Position numbers and translations under genes: made by a program. A DNA stretch of 64,000 nucleotides from Polyangiaceae bacterium (GTDB lineage: Bacteria; Myxococcota_A; Polyangia; Polyangiales; Polyangiaceae): positions 1,550,001 through 1,614,000 of the forward strand of contig JADJRH010000011.1 in assembly GCA_016712345.1 (NCBI GenBank). Direction: 5' to 3'. The notes beneath the pieces are model-generated. The model was not told the origin of the DNA, did no database searches, and was given only the letters and a program-made list of their open reading frames with translations. Positions 35,625-44,143 of this stretch are shown here, in pieces (position 1 is the first letter of the stretch; each line of letters begins with the position of its first letter).

Positions 35625-35646
35625 ATTTAGGCGTACGCTCCTAAAT
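35625..35646 (+). terminator. Hairpin after VgrG
   Basis: ATTTAGG pairs with CCTAAAT around an eight-base loop, 44 bp after the VgrG stop. It has no T-tract. Confidence 0.3.
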
Positions 35647-35676
35647 TGCCCGAGACTAGGCTCGGAACGCTCGGCT

Positions 35677-35703
35677 CAAAACCGATGAGGGCATTCGGTT
35701 TTG
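35677..35703 (+). terminator. Likely rho-independent terminator between VgrG and the MopE lipoprotein
   Basis: CAAAACCGA pairs with TCGGTTTTG, a 9-bp stem with a nine-base loop and a TTTT on the 3' arm. It lies 15 bp before the AGGAGG of the next gene, so it could also act as a leader attenuator. Confidence 0.45.
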
Positions 35704-35728
35704 GTTGAGGACACGACAGGAGGACAAA

Positions 35729-38401
35729 ATGAGTTTGCGGCAACTATCCGCATGGAAAGCCGTGGTTGTACTCGCGGCCGCGCTTTTCGCCACGGGTTGT
35801 GACGGTGGCGATTCCAGCAGCACCGGCGGCAAAGGCGGAGACGGAACCGGCGCGTCCGGCGGTGCCGGCGGCACAGGCGGTTCAACCACCAGCGCCGGGG
35901 GAACCGGCGGTTCGTGCGGGGCGACCGAGGTGTGCGGCGACGGTATCGACAACGACTGCGATGGTCAAACCGACGAAGATTGCATTTGCAACAAAGAAGG
36001 TGAAACCAAGAGTTGTTATGAAGGGCCGGCAGGCACCGAAGGAGTGGGCGCTTGCAAGGCCGGCACCGCAACGTGTCAGGCCGATCTCACGCTTGGTCCG
36101 TGCGAAGGCGCTGTTTTGCCGGCCGAGGAGATCTGCGACGGCGTCGACAACGATTGCAATGGCAGCGTTGACGACAACACCACCGACACAGGCGGCTCGT
36201 GCAATACCGGTCTTCAGGGCGAATGCGCCGACGGAACGGTGGTCTGCGAGGCGGGCAATACAACATGTATGCAGAACGTTCAGGCGAGCGCGGAGTTGTG
36301 CGACAACCTGGACAATGACTGCAACGGCACGGTGGATGATGCCACAACAGACACCGGCGGAAACTGCGACACCGGGCTCATGGGTGTTTGCGCGGCCGGC
36401 ACCGACACCTGCGTCAACGGCCTCATCGAATGCGCTCAGAATGTGATGGGTGACGTCGAGACATGCGACGCACTCGACAACGACTGCGACGGCGCTGTGG
36501 ACAACGGCAATCCGGGCGGCGATGTAGCGTGCAATACCGGTTTGCAGGGCGCCTGTTCGGCCGGCACCACGGCGTGTACTGCCGGAGCGATCGTTTGCAA
36601 TCAAAATGTGATGTCGGCGGCCGAAACCTGCGACGCAATTGATAATGATTGCGACGGCGCGGTTGATAACGGCAATCCCGGCGGCGGTGGTGCTTGTAAT
36701 ACCGGTCTGCAAGGCGTATGCGCGGCCGGCACCAACGCGTGTATCAACGGCGCGGTGGCATGTGTACAAAACATGATGCCGTCGGCCGAAACATGTGACG
36801 GGGTTGATCAAGACTGCGACGGCACCGTCGACAACGGTAACCCCGGTGGCGCGGTGGCTTGCAACACCGGATTGCAGGGCATCTGTTCTGCCGGCACAAC
36901 GGCCTGCACCAACGGCGCTATTGTTTGCAACCAAAATCTAATGGCCGGCGCCGAAATGTGCGACGGCTTGGACAACGACTGCAACGGCGCAGTGGACAAT
37001 GGCAATCCCGGTGGCGGCGCGGCTTGCAACACGGGTTTGCAGGGCATTTGTGCTGCCGGTACAACGGCCTGCACCGGCGGAGCGGTGGTGTGCAACCAAA
37101 ATCAAATGGCTGCCGCCGAGACGTGCAACAACCTCGACGACGACTGCAACGGTGTTGTTGACAACGGTAACCCCGGCGGCGGCGCGGCTTGCACGGTGCC
37201 AAACCTCCTGCCTCCCTGCGCAGCCGGCACTCAACAATGTCAGGCGGGTGTACTCACCTGCGTGAGCACAACGCCGCCTGCGACCGAAACATGTGACAAC
37301 GTTGACAACGATTGCGACGGGATGGTCGATGACGGGCCGCTTGCGTTGGCAATGTACTTCTACGAAGACTTCAGCGACAACGGCGCGGGTTGGACAATGG
37401 ACGCGTCGTGGACCATTGGTTCGGCGACGGTGTCAAGTGGTCAAGGGCTTGGTAGCCCCGACCCGGCGAACGACTATACCACCACCGGTGACAACGGCAT
37501 TGCGGGCGTGGTGATTGGTGGAAACTACGGCACCGCGCTGGTGCCATTCCGCTACATCACAAGCCCCGTGATCAACACGGCGGCTGCTGCTGGCAAGGTG
37601 TTTTTGTCGTTCCGGCGCTGGCTCAACAGCGACTATCCCCCCTACGTCACCAACGTTGTTCAAGTGTGGAACGGCACAGCGTGGAACACGGTGTACACGT
37701 CGCCGGCTTCCACATTTATTCAAGACAACTCGTGGGTCAAAGTGCAGTACGAAATCACGGCGTACAAAGCAGCCAACATGCAAATTCGCATTGGCTACAA
37801 CATCAACAACGCCGGCGTTGTCAACATGTCAGGTTGGAACATCGACGACGTGGTTGTTTCAAACAGCCCACATCCGTCGGTTTATATGGTGGATGAATTT
37901 TCGGGCAACAGCAACGCTTGGACGTTCGATACTTCATGGCAGATCGGCGCAACCGCCGTTTCGACCGGTCACACCTACGCCGGTCCCGATCCGGCTGCCG
38001 ATCACACGCTGGGCACCAACAACGGCGTCATGGGCGCCATCATCGCGGGGAACGTGCCCATCAACCATCCCTACTATTACACCACAAGCAAGCAGCTCAA
38101 CACCGCCGGCGCCGAGGTTCTCAACCTGAACTTCTGGCGCTGGCTCAACAGTGACTACGCCAACTTCATGATTAACCAGGTGCAGGTGTACAACGGGTCG
38201 GCTTGGCAAACCGTTTTCCAAACGGGCGGCTCTCCGGGTGTCAACGACACCGCCTGGACGCAGCAGAACTTTAACATTTTGGCGCACAAAGCTGCCAACA
38301 TGCAGGTTCGCATTGGGTACACAGCCACCACTGGAGCGTTTACCGTTTCAGGCTGGAACGTGGACGACCTGCTCGTCACGGGCGGCACCGTCTGCCAGTG
38401 A
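35729..38401 (+). CDS. Lipoprotein with nine MopE-type metal-binding repeats
   Basis: ATG 35729 has AGGAGG at 35718-35723 and gives 890 residues. The signal peptide ends in the lipobox FATGC, followed by a Gly/Ser/Thr-rich tether. Nine repeats of about 57 residues follow, each with ETCD..DNDC(D/N)G.VDNGNPGG or a close variant; this is the putative metal/copper-binding MopE motif (PF11617). The C-terminal third has two related domains of about 165 residues (SWTIGSATVSSGQG, FRRWLNSDYPPYV, SGWNIDDVVVSN and a second copy), resembling MAM/jelly-roll carbohydrate- or protein-binding folds. It is a surface protein, probably adhesive or metal-binding. It has its own ribosome binding site after a terminator, so it may be a separate unit within the island. 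Confidence 0.85.
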   Translation: MSLRQLSAWKAVVVLAAALFATGCDGGDSSSTGGKGGDGTGASGGAGGTGGSTTSAGGTGGSCGATEVCGDGIDNDCDGQTDEDCICNKEGETKSCYEGPAGTEGVGACKAGTATCQADLTLGPCEGAVLPAEEICDGVDNDCNGSVDDNTTDTGGSCNTGLQGECADGTVVCEAGNTTCMQNVQASAELCDNLDNDCNGTVDDATTDTGGNCDTGLMGVCAAGTDTCVNGLIECAQNVMGDVETCDALDNDCDGAVDNGNPGGDVACNTGLQGACSAGTTACTAGAIVCNQNVMSAAETCDAIDNDCDGAVDNGNPGGGGACNTGLQGVCAAGTNACINGAVACVQNMMPSAETCDGVDQDCDGTVDNGNPGGAVACNTGLQGICSAGTTACTNGAIVCNQNLMAGAEMCDGLDNDCNGAVDNGNPGGGAACNTGLQGICAAGTTACTGGAVVCNQNQMAAAETCNNLDDDCNGVVDNGNPGGGAACTVPNLLPPCAAGTQQCQAGVLTCVSTTPPATETCDNVDNDCDGMVDDGPLALAMYFYEDFSDNGAGWTMDASWTIGSATVSSGQGLGSPDPANDYTTTGDNGIAGVVIGGNYGTALVPFRYITSPVINTAAAAGKVFLSFRRWLNSDYPPYVTNVVQVWNGTAWNTVYTSPASTFIQDNSWVKVQYEITAYKAANMQIRIGYNINNAGVVNMSGWNIDDVVVSNSPHPSVYMVDEFSGNSNAWTFDTSWQIGATAVSTGHTYAGPDPAADHTLGTNNGVMGAIIAGNVPINHPYYYTTSKQLNTAGAEVLNLNFWRWLNSDYANFMINQVQVYNGSAWQTVFQTGGSPGVNDTAWTQQNFNILAHKAANMQVRIGYTATTGAFTVSGWNVDDLLVTGGTVCQ

Positions 38402-38419
38402 GATCTACCCGGTAGATCT
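38401..38419 (+). terminator. Palindrome at the end of the lipoprotein gene
   Basis: AGATCTACC, one C, GGTAGATCT is a perfect 9-bp inverted repeat that begins in the stop codon. Both arms contain parts of the over-represented TCTACCC heptamer. Confidence 0.4.
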
Positions 38420-38446
38420 ACCCCTTTCCCAACACATCTCACGTTC

Positions 38447-38482
38447 ACCTGCGCAGGTAATTCAGATTACCTGCGCAGGTAA
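38447..38482 (+). terminator. Tandem pair of ACCTGCGCAGGT palindromes
   Basis: The 12-bp palindrome ACCTGCGCAGGT occurs twice, starting at 38447 and 38469, 22 bp apart, with flanking TTA/TAA making the second palindrome 16 bp. It lies between convergent genes ending at 38401 and 38533. It could be a bidirectional terminator or, given the two-turn spacing, a protein-binding operator. Confidence 0.45.
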
Positions 38483-38532
38483 TTGATCCGGCAAGCCGTC
38501 GCTTGACGGTGCCGGGGTCCACCGCTCGCCGA

Positions 38533-39699
38533 CTACGCTTCAGGCTTGAAATCTTCGGCCCGCGCGCGATCGGGATCGGTGGGTTTTGTGTCTTTCAGGT
38601 TGGCACCGGCCAGATCGGCGGCCTCGCGTGTGGTTCGGTGCAGGTTGGCACCTGTAAAGTTGGCTGCGCGCGCATCACACCCATCGAGCTTGGCGTGGGA
38701 AAGGTCGCACCGAGTCAGGTTTGCGCCGGAGACGATCGCTCCGCGCAGATCGGCTCTGACGAACCTTGCGCGCTCAAAGTTGGCATTTTCGGCGCGAGCT
38801 TTTCGCAGTGTGGCCTTGTCAAAGTTTGCATTGTCAAGTGTGGCTGCTCGCAGGTCGGCTTCGTCCAAGTGCGCTCCGCCGAAGTTTGCAAGTGTACCCA
38901 TGAGACGCTGCAACTTGGCAGATGTGAGGTCGGCCGCTTCGAAGCTTGTTTGGCGCGCGACCACATTGGCGAGTAAAGCGCCTTTGAGTCGGGCGTTGGA
39001 CAACATGGAGTTGGTGAGATCACAGCCCGTCAGGTTGACCCCTTCGGCGTTGACGCTGTCCATCAACGTTTGAATAAATGAAGCGCCTTCCACCCGTGTC
39101 TTGCGCAAATCCACCCCTGAAAACTGCGCTTTTTCAAAACGGGCACCGCTTAGATCGCCGCCTGAGAGTATGGCAAAAGCCACGCGGGACGAGCGAAAAT
39201 CGGCCCGAGCGAGTTTGGCCGATGTTAGGTTGGCGCCGGTCAGATCGCACTCGGAGAGTAGAGCGCCTTGCAGATCTACCCGGGTAAGGTTGGCACCGGC
39301 GAGCTGGGTTTGAACGAACGAGTTGTTCCCAAGCGACACCCCTTCAAGGTTGGCCGAGGTAAGGTCGGCTTGGGTAAGATCACAGTGGGTAAGTTGAGCG
39401 CCCGTGAACGTTGCACCGCTCAACACCGCGCCGGTCAGTTGAGCGTTGAGAAACGTTGTTCCGCTGAATTGGGCGTTGCCTGCTTTTGTGCGCTTGAGGC
39501 TTGTTTCTTCGAGCGCCGAGTGGTCAAAGGTGGCTTCAGTCAGATCGGCGCCGTCGAGAACCGCTCTTCGCAACGAGGCGTGGTCAAAATGCGCTTTGGG
39601 GAAGCCGGCCCCGTGAAAATTGTACCGCTGAGATCGGCACCGGTGAGGTCGGCACCGCTGCCGTCGGCTCCTTGGATGCTGGCAATGGACAAGTTGCAC
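38533..39699 (-). CDS. Pentapeptide-repeat protein, 3' part (frame-shifted from the next entry)
   Basis: The protein is almost entirely A(D/N)LXX pentapeptides, forming a right-handed quadrilateral beta-helix. Real homology begins at HGAGFPKAHFDHASL near 39615. The first 25 residues after the nominal start are not pentapeptide-like and overlap the upstream frame. Joined to the upstream frame at the G4 run 39609-39612 by a -1 shift, the full product is about 558 residues. It is the last gene of the minus-strand T6SS operon. Pentapeptide proteins in DUF2169/PAAR loci are likely effector accessory or cargo proteins; the exact role is unknown. Confidence 0.65.
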   Translation of the reverse strand: MQLVHCQHPRSRRQRCRPHRCRSQRYNFHGAGFPKAHFDHASLRRAVLDGADLTEATFDHSALEETSLKRTKAGNAQFSGTTFLNAQLTGAVLSGATFTGAQLTHCDLTQADLTSANLEGVSLGNNSFVQTQLAGANLTRVDLQGALLSECDLTGANLTSAKLARADFRSSRVAFAILSGGDLSGARFEKAQFSGVDLRKTRVEGASFIQTLMDSVNAEGVNLTGCDLTNSMLSNARLKGALLANVVARQTSFEAADLTSAKLQRLMGTLANFGGAHLDEADLRAATLDNANFDKATLRKARAENANFERARFVRADLRGAIVSGANLTRCDLSHAKLDGCDARAANFTGANLHRTTREAADLAGANLKDTKPTDPDRARAEDFKPEA

Positions 39700-40208
39700 C
39701 CGCGAAGCGAAGCCTTGTTGAGTGCCGCTTCGTCGAGGCGGGCACCTGACAAGTCCACTCGTGTAAATCGCGCGGAAGAAAGGGTTGCACGCACGAGCGA
39801 CGCGCCTCGAAGACCGACGCCCTCCACCTCGGCGTCTCGCAGACTCACGCGGGCGAGGGAAGCCTGCGACAAAGATGCGGCGGACAACTTGGCACCGGAA
39901 AGGTCGGCATCGTCAAACCGCGCGAGGTCAAACCGGCAGCCAAACTCACCTTCACCGGCCACGTGGAGATCCAACCCGTCAATGCCCGTCAGGTCGGCCG
40001 CCGAAAAGTCAACAGCAATAAATTTTGCGCCTCGAAATCGAGCGTGCGTGAACGTGGTGCCGCGGGCCGAGCAGCGGACAAACGTGGCGCCGTCAAAATT
40101 CAGGTAGGGGTAAGATGCGCCGTCGAGGTTAACGCCTTCGATGGTTTCGCCAACGAACCCTTCTTCACTCGCGCATCGCGCATCAAACTCTTCGCGGGAT
40201 CGAATCAT
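39540..40208 (-). CDS. Pentapeptide-repeat protein, 5' part
   Basis: Starts at ATG 40208, overlapping the stop of the DUF2169-pentapeptide gene. The opening EFDARCASEEGFVGETIEG is the usual cap of this family, followed by repeats such as NFDGATF, SAADL and TGADL. After DLSGTIFTG (near 39612) the repeat pattern breaks into PASPKRIL and stops at 39540, while the pattern resumes in the -1 frame. So one gene has either been split by a mutation or indel error, or uses frameshifting. Confidence 0.65.
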   Translation of the reverse strand: MIRSREEFDARCASEEGFVGETIEGVNLDGASYPYLNFDGATFVRCSARGTTFTHARFRGAKFIAVDFSAADLTGIDGLDLHVAGEGEFGCRFDLARFDDADLSGAKLSAASLSQASLARVSLRDAEVEGVGLRGASLVRATLSSARFTRVDLSGARLDEAALNKASLRGCNLSIASIQGADGSGADLTGADLSGTIFTGPASPKRILTTPRCEERFSTAPI

Positions 40209-43200
40209 GGTGTCTCCGCGAGTTTTGTTTGAGTGACAATGGCAAGGTCAAGTTTGGCGCCGCCGAGTTTTGACTTCCATGTTTCTGCCCCATGCAAGTT
40301 GGCTCCTCGAAGGTCGGCTCCGGTTAGATCGGCGGCTTCGATCGATGCTTCCATCAGGTTGGACTTGAGAAAAGAAGCCCCTGCAAAAACGCTCTTTTGA
40401 AGGCGTGCCGAGGTAAGGTCGGCCCCCGAAAAGATCGTTTTGCGGCAGGACGCTTTTGTGAGGGTGGCAGAGGTAAGAACCGCGCCGAGAAAAGTGGACT
40501 CGTCGAGGACAGCGCCGTCCCACATGGATTCTGGCGCGCGCGCCTGCTGAAACAAGCACCTTACCAATTTGGCACCGTCGGCGCGCGCCCCTTCGAGCAC
40601 AGCTTCTTTAAACGAAACGGCACTGCCGCGCGCTTCGTAAAGGCGCACCGCTTTGAGTTTGGCTGCATCAAAGGTGGCTCGGTCGAGGTCGGCCTTGGTA
40701 AAGTCGGCGCTCTCCAAAGAGGCTTGTGCGAAAGTGGCTTTTTTGAGCGACGCTTCAAGAAAACTGGGCCGCTCGCCCGTGGCGCCCACGAATCGAGCGC
40801 CTTCGGCGCGCACGTTTTGGAAACAGGTTTCTGTGATTGTGGCGCGTTCAAATGTGGCACGTTCCAATTCTGCCCGGGTGAAGTCGGCCCCTGTCAAGTC
40901 AGCGCCGGTGAACGTGGCCCCTGTCAGGTTGGCGTCGTCGAAACGAGCCTTGGCAAGGTTACATGCGGCGAATTTGCACCCAACAAGACGCGTACCGGTA
41001 AAGTGTACACCTTTGAGCGTTTGACCTGAAAAGTCAAACCCGGAGAGATCTGTGCCGGTGAGATCTGTATCGGTGAGTGGACCCCCGCCGGACAGCTGCG
41101 TTTGGAGGGATGCGCGCAAGGCCTGGCTTTCCTGCGGCGTTCGCTGCCGCGGAGGCGCAGGGGGAGGCGAATGGGTAGGTGAGGCACCGGCCGCGGTTTC
41201 CGGTGCGCTTGCCGGGGTTAGACCCGCCGATGTGAGCTGCTCTCGACGCCGACTTTCTTCGGCGGAAGGGGATGTGGAGGGCGTTGCGTCGTTTGCGGGC
41301 GCCTGTCCAAGCGCCGCGCCCGCCGCCATTGTGGGGGCTTTTTCTGCAACGTATTTGGAATGAGCTTCCACCCGATCGGCGTGCGGGCCCGCCGCCGATT
41401 CTGTCATCAAGTATAGTTCGGCGATGTCGGAGGCTTGATCGTCTCTCACGTCAATCAATCCACGCCAGACAAGGCTTACCGTCAGGGCGTCGGTATCGAA
41501 TGTGACGGTGTCGAGGCGAAGCAACACTTCAACAAATTCACCGCCGGATTCTGTTGTTTTTTGCGCGAAACATCGGGGCTGAAGGCCTGGGAGTTTCCCC
41601 ACCAAAGCGGGATGGCGCGGGTGTACACCTTCGATTTCAAACGGCTCGTCGCCGACGAGGTAGTCGAGCTGTTGTTCGCGCGGGGCCGCCTGTGTGGCCG
41701 TCCAGTCAAAGTCGTCCGGGAAATAAGGCCAGCGCGTTTTTTTCCAGACCGCGTCGTAGGTGCCTATTTTGCGCCACCGCGCGGGCCATTGCGGAGCGAG
41801 GCCGGCGAAACCAAGGGGTTTCGGTGTGTCACCCGGACTTTTTACAAGATGCGCCGGGTCTTCGATCTGAGGCAGGAGATCACCGGCGTGGCCCAGGCCA
41901 ACGGGGTTGTCGTCAAACCCCGGCCCGCCGAACGCGCGTTCATACAAGAGGGGGATTTTTTTGAAGGGCTTGGTTTCACCCGGCGACAGGCGTACGCCGG
42001 CTTTTTGCCAATGGCGCTCGCCGAAGACGGCGGCGCGCCTATCGAAGCTGTTTTTCTTGTGTCCGAAGCGAAACCGTACCTGCGACGCGGTAGAAGATCC
42101 GCCCGGAGGGTAGGCATGTCCCGTTAATAGGATGTCGGCTTTGGGCTTGAAAATCGCAAAGTCGGATGGGTAGGTGACGGTTCGATGGGGGTCGCCTTCG
42201 AAGTGTACATCTCCCGCCGGAGGGTCGGCGTAAGGCCGTATGACAACGGTGCCGTCCGGGTCGATATCACACGTGGCCTTGATCATCACCGCAAGTGAAT
42301 TACGCCCGGGTTTAAGTTGCCAGGTTTGGGTGAATGGGGTGAGCCCGGTTTGATGGACAAAAGGAACTGTATCCTGCGGCCGTTTTGGAACGGGAAACGC
42401 CGACAGTTTCGACGTTTCACCGGGCGCCCTTTTGGCCGGCGCGGGAGGTTTGGGAAGAGGCGCTCCACCGGCTTTGGGTAGATCGGGTTTGGGTAGATTG
42501 GGCCTGGGTAGACCGGGTGTGGGTAGAGTGGATGCAGGCGGCTGCTCAACAACCGGCGCCGGTGGACGCTGTGGAAGAGGCGGTTGGGGAGCGCTCGGCC
42601 CCGCCGGGGAAGGTTCACCGTCGTCGAGAATGTACGTTTGATCGCTGGGGCGCGACGGAAGAGGCTTTTTTGCAAGGGTTTCACGCGACCACGGCGTACC
42701 CTGAGTGGCACCCGCCGGCCGCGGCCTCGGAGCGGCTGGGCGCCCCGGACCAAAAGGTGTTTCAGGTTTTTTGGAAATCGCTGCCGATTCTTCGGGCCCC
42801 AACGCCACAGTGCGCGCGTGTTTGTCCTCAATGCTCTGCGCCTTCGGTTTGCCCGCCGGCCGCGGTGGAGCTGGAATTTTGGCAAAAGGTGTTTCAGGTT
42901 TGTGGGCCGCGAACTCGGCTTCTTCGGGTGAAAGCGCAACTGTTCCCTCGTGGCGACTTTCGGCTGATTTTGCGGCATCTTTGCGCAAACCCAAAATCAG
43001 ATCCGGCGGGAGCGTTGTTGTTTTTTCTTCCCCTTTGCGGATGGGCGGCGCATCGCCGTCGCGAACCCGAGTGGCTTCGTTGTCGAGATCGATCGAGTCT
43101 TCGGGGAGGGCCGTTGTCGATTCGTCAACGATGTCAGATTCGGCGATGTCGGCGGATTGGGGCTCTTCCCATTCAATAGCCTGCCCCAAAACCTCAATTC

Positions 43201-44143
43201 CAATAGTCAGGTCAAGATCGGCAATTGCAGCTTCGTTGGCAAGGGGAATAACGCTGCGCCACACGAGCGAACAGCTTTGGGCATCACCGTCGATCTTGAG
43301 TGTATCGGCGTGGAAGTCGAGTGCGCGTGCCGGTCCACCCCGATGAGGAGTGAGCAATCCCGTGGCGCGGGCGTCGGGTAGACGCGACGAGATCTCCGGC
43401 AGATCGGGATGGATACCCGATACCAGTACCCACTCGTTTCCGCGGAGGCGTTCTACCTGTTGATCTGCGGGAGCCGCTTGAAAATAAGCCCATTCAAACG
43501 TGTCGGGTAGATCGATAATCCGCTCATCGAGCGCTTTGCGAGCCAGTTTACCAAGCAGTTTTCGTCGATGGGGCCACGACCGGGAAATGGGGCCAAACCC
43601 AGCTGTGAGCGTTGGGTCAGATGGGTACACAATGTTCGCAGCGGCCGGATCGGGCGGGGATCCGGCGCGGGCACCCACACCAAACGGGTTGTGATCCCAT
43701 CCAATGCCACCCACGGCGCGCTCGTACATGAGGGGCATTGTGTCAAAAGGTTTGACGGCGCCGCCTTCGCGAGATGCCCTCGCATGCAGGGTTTTGTCGA
43801 GAATGGGTTTGTCACCGAAGATTGCGAGCCGAACCGGCAGAAGCTCCACCGACGTTCCGCGCGGTGCACACGCGTGACCCGTCATGACCACGTCAACTCG
43901 ACTTAGGTATGGGGAGAGATCGCTGGTTGCGCGAACGGTGCGCGATGGGTTGTCTCGGTGGTGGAGTTCTGTGGTGACAAGGTCGTCCGGCTCCAGCAGC
44001 TCCATGGGTCGGCCGTGCACGAAGGCGAAGCGCGCTTTGGCCACGACGGTAAGGTAGAGCTGACCGCGGGAACGCCAGGCCACCCAACCGGTGGAAACAG
44101 GCCCGGTGACCGCAATGCGAGGTTCAGACGGTGCTGAGGTCAT
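40205..44143 (-). CDS. Two DUF2169 domains, Pro-rich linker, second DUF2169 and pentapeptide-repeat C-terminus
   Basis: ATG 44143 overlaps the upstream stop (ATGA); the product is about 1,312 residues. The first DUF2169 domain spans about 5-330 (VVMTGHACAPRG, PLMYERAVGGIGWD, AGFGPISRSWPHR). A Pro/Ala/Lys-rich linker of 250 residues follows, then a second DUF2169 (about 580-890: ILLTGHAYPPGG, LLYERAFGGPGFDDNP, WPYFPDDFDWT). The C-terminal 300 residues are pentapeptide repeats (TDTDLTGTDLSGFDFSG onward). DUF2169 proteins travel with PAAR-like and DUF3540 proteins in T6SS cargo loci. Carrying two copies plus the repeat helix suggests a chaperone or scaffold for effector loading. The linker at 42470-42540 encodes short PxLPxP repeats. 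Confidence 0.85.
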   Translation of the reverse strand: MTSAPSEPRIAVTGPVSTGWVAWRSRGQLYLTVVAKARFAFVHGRPMELLEPDDLVTTELHHRDNPSRTVRATSDLSPYLSRVDVVMTGHACAPRGTSVELLPVRLAIFGDKPILDKTLHARASREGGAVKPFDTMPLMYERAVGGIGWDHNPFGVGARAGSPPDPAAANIVYPSDPTLTAGFGPISRSWPHRRKLLGKLARKALDERIIDLPDTFEWAYFQAAPADQQVERLRGNEWVLVSGIHPDLPEISSRLPDARATGLLTPHRGGPARALDFHADTLKIDGDAQSCSLVWRSVIPLANEAAIADLDLTIGIEVLGQAIEWEEPQSADIAESDIVDESTTALPEDSIDLDNEATRVRDGDAPPIRKGEEKTTTLPPDLILGLRKDAAKSAESRHEGTVALSPEEAEFAAHKPETPFAKIPAPPRPAGKPKAQSIEDKHARTVALGPEESAAISKKPETPFGPGRPAAPRPRPAGATQGTPWSRETLAKKPLPSRPSDQTYILDDGEPSPAGPSAPQPPLPQRPPAPVVEQPPASTLPTPGLPRPNLPKPDLPKAGGAPLPKPPAPAKRAPGETSKLSAFPVPKRPQDTVPFVHQTGLTPFTQTWQLKPGRNSLAVMIKATCDIDPDGTVVIRPYADPPAGDVHFEGDPHRTVTYPSDFAIFKPKADILLTGHAYPPGGSSTASQVRFRFGHKKNSFDRRAAVFGERHWQKAGVRLSPGETKPFKKIPLLYERAFGGPGFDDNPVGLGHAGDLLPQIEDPAHLVKSPGDTPKPLGFAGLAPQWPARWRKIGTYDAVWKKTRWPYFPDDFDWTATQAAPREQQLDYLVGDEPFEIEGVHPRHPALVGKLPGLQPRCFAQKTTESGGEFVEVLLRLDTVTFDTDALTVSLVWRGLIDVRDDQASDIAELYLMTESAAGPHADRVEAHSKYVAEKAPTMAAGAALGQAPANDATPSTSPSAEESRRREQLTSAGLTPASAPETAAGASPTHSPPPAPPRQRTPQESQALRASLQTQLSGGGPLTDTDLTGTDLSGFDFSGQTLKGVHFTGTRLVGCKFAACNLAKARFDDANLTGATFTGADLTGADFTRAELERATFERATITETCFQNVRAEGARFVGATGERPSFLEASLKKATFAQASLESADFTKADLDRATFDAAKLKAVRLYEARGSAVSFKEAVLEGARADGAKLVRCLFQQARAPESMWDGAVLDESTFLGAVLTSATLTKASCRKTIFSGADLTSARLQKSVFAGASFLKSNLMEASIEAADLTGADLRGANLHGAETWKSKLGGAKLDLAIVTQTKLAETP

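Noticed and set aside
35882..36934. 350-codon antisense frame over the MopE repeats
   Set aside because: It is a shadow produced by the repeated sense codons; the sense frame encodes unmistakable MopE units.
36130..37340. Regular repeats considered as a CRISPR array or VNTR
   Set aside because: Period of about 170 bp, imperfect copies and an intact reading frame show tandem protein repeats, not CRISPR.
42470..42540. Short-period GGGTAG repeats as a regulatory array
   Set aside because: They lie in frame within the PxLPxP linker of the DUF2169 fusion. They are noted only as part of the heptamer excess.
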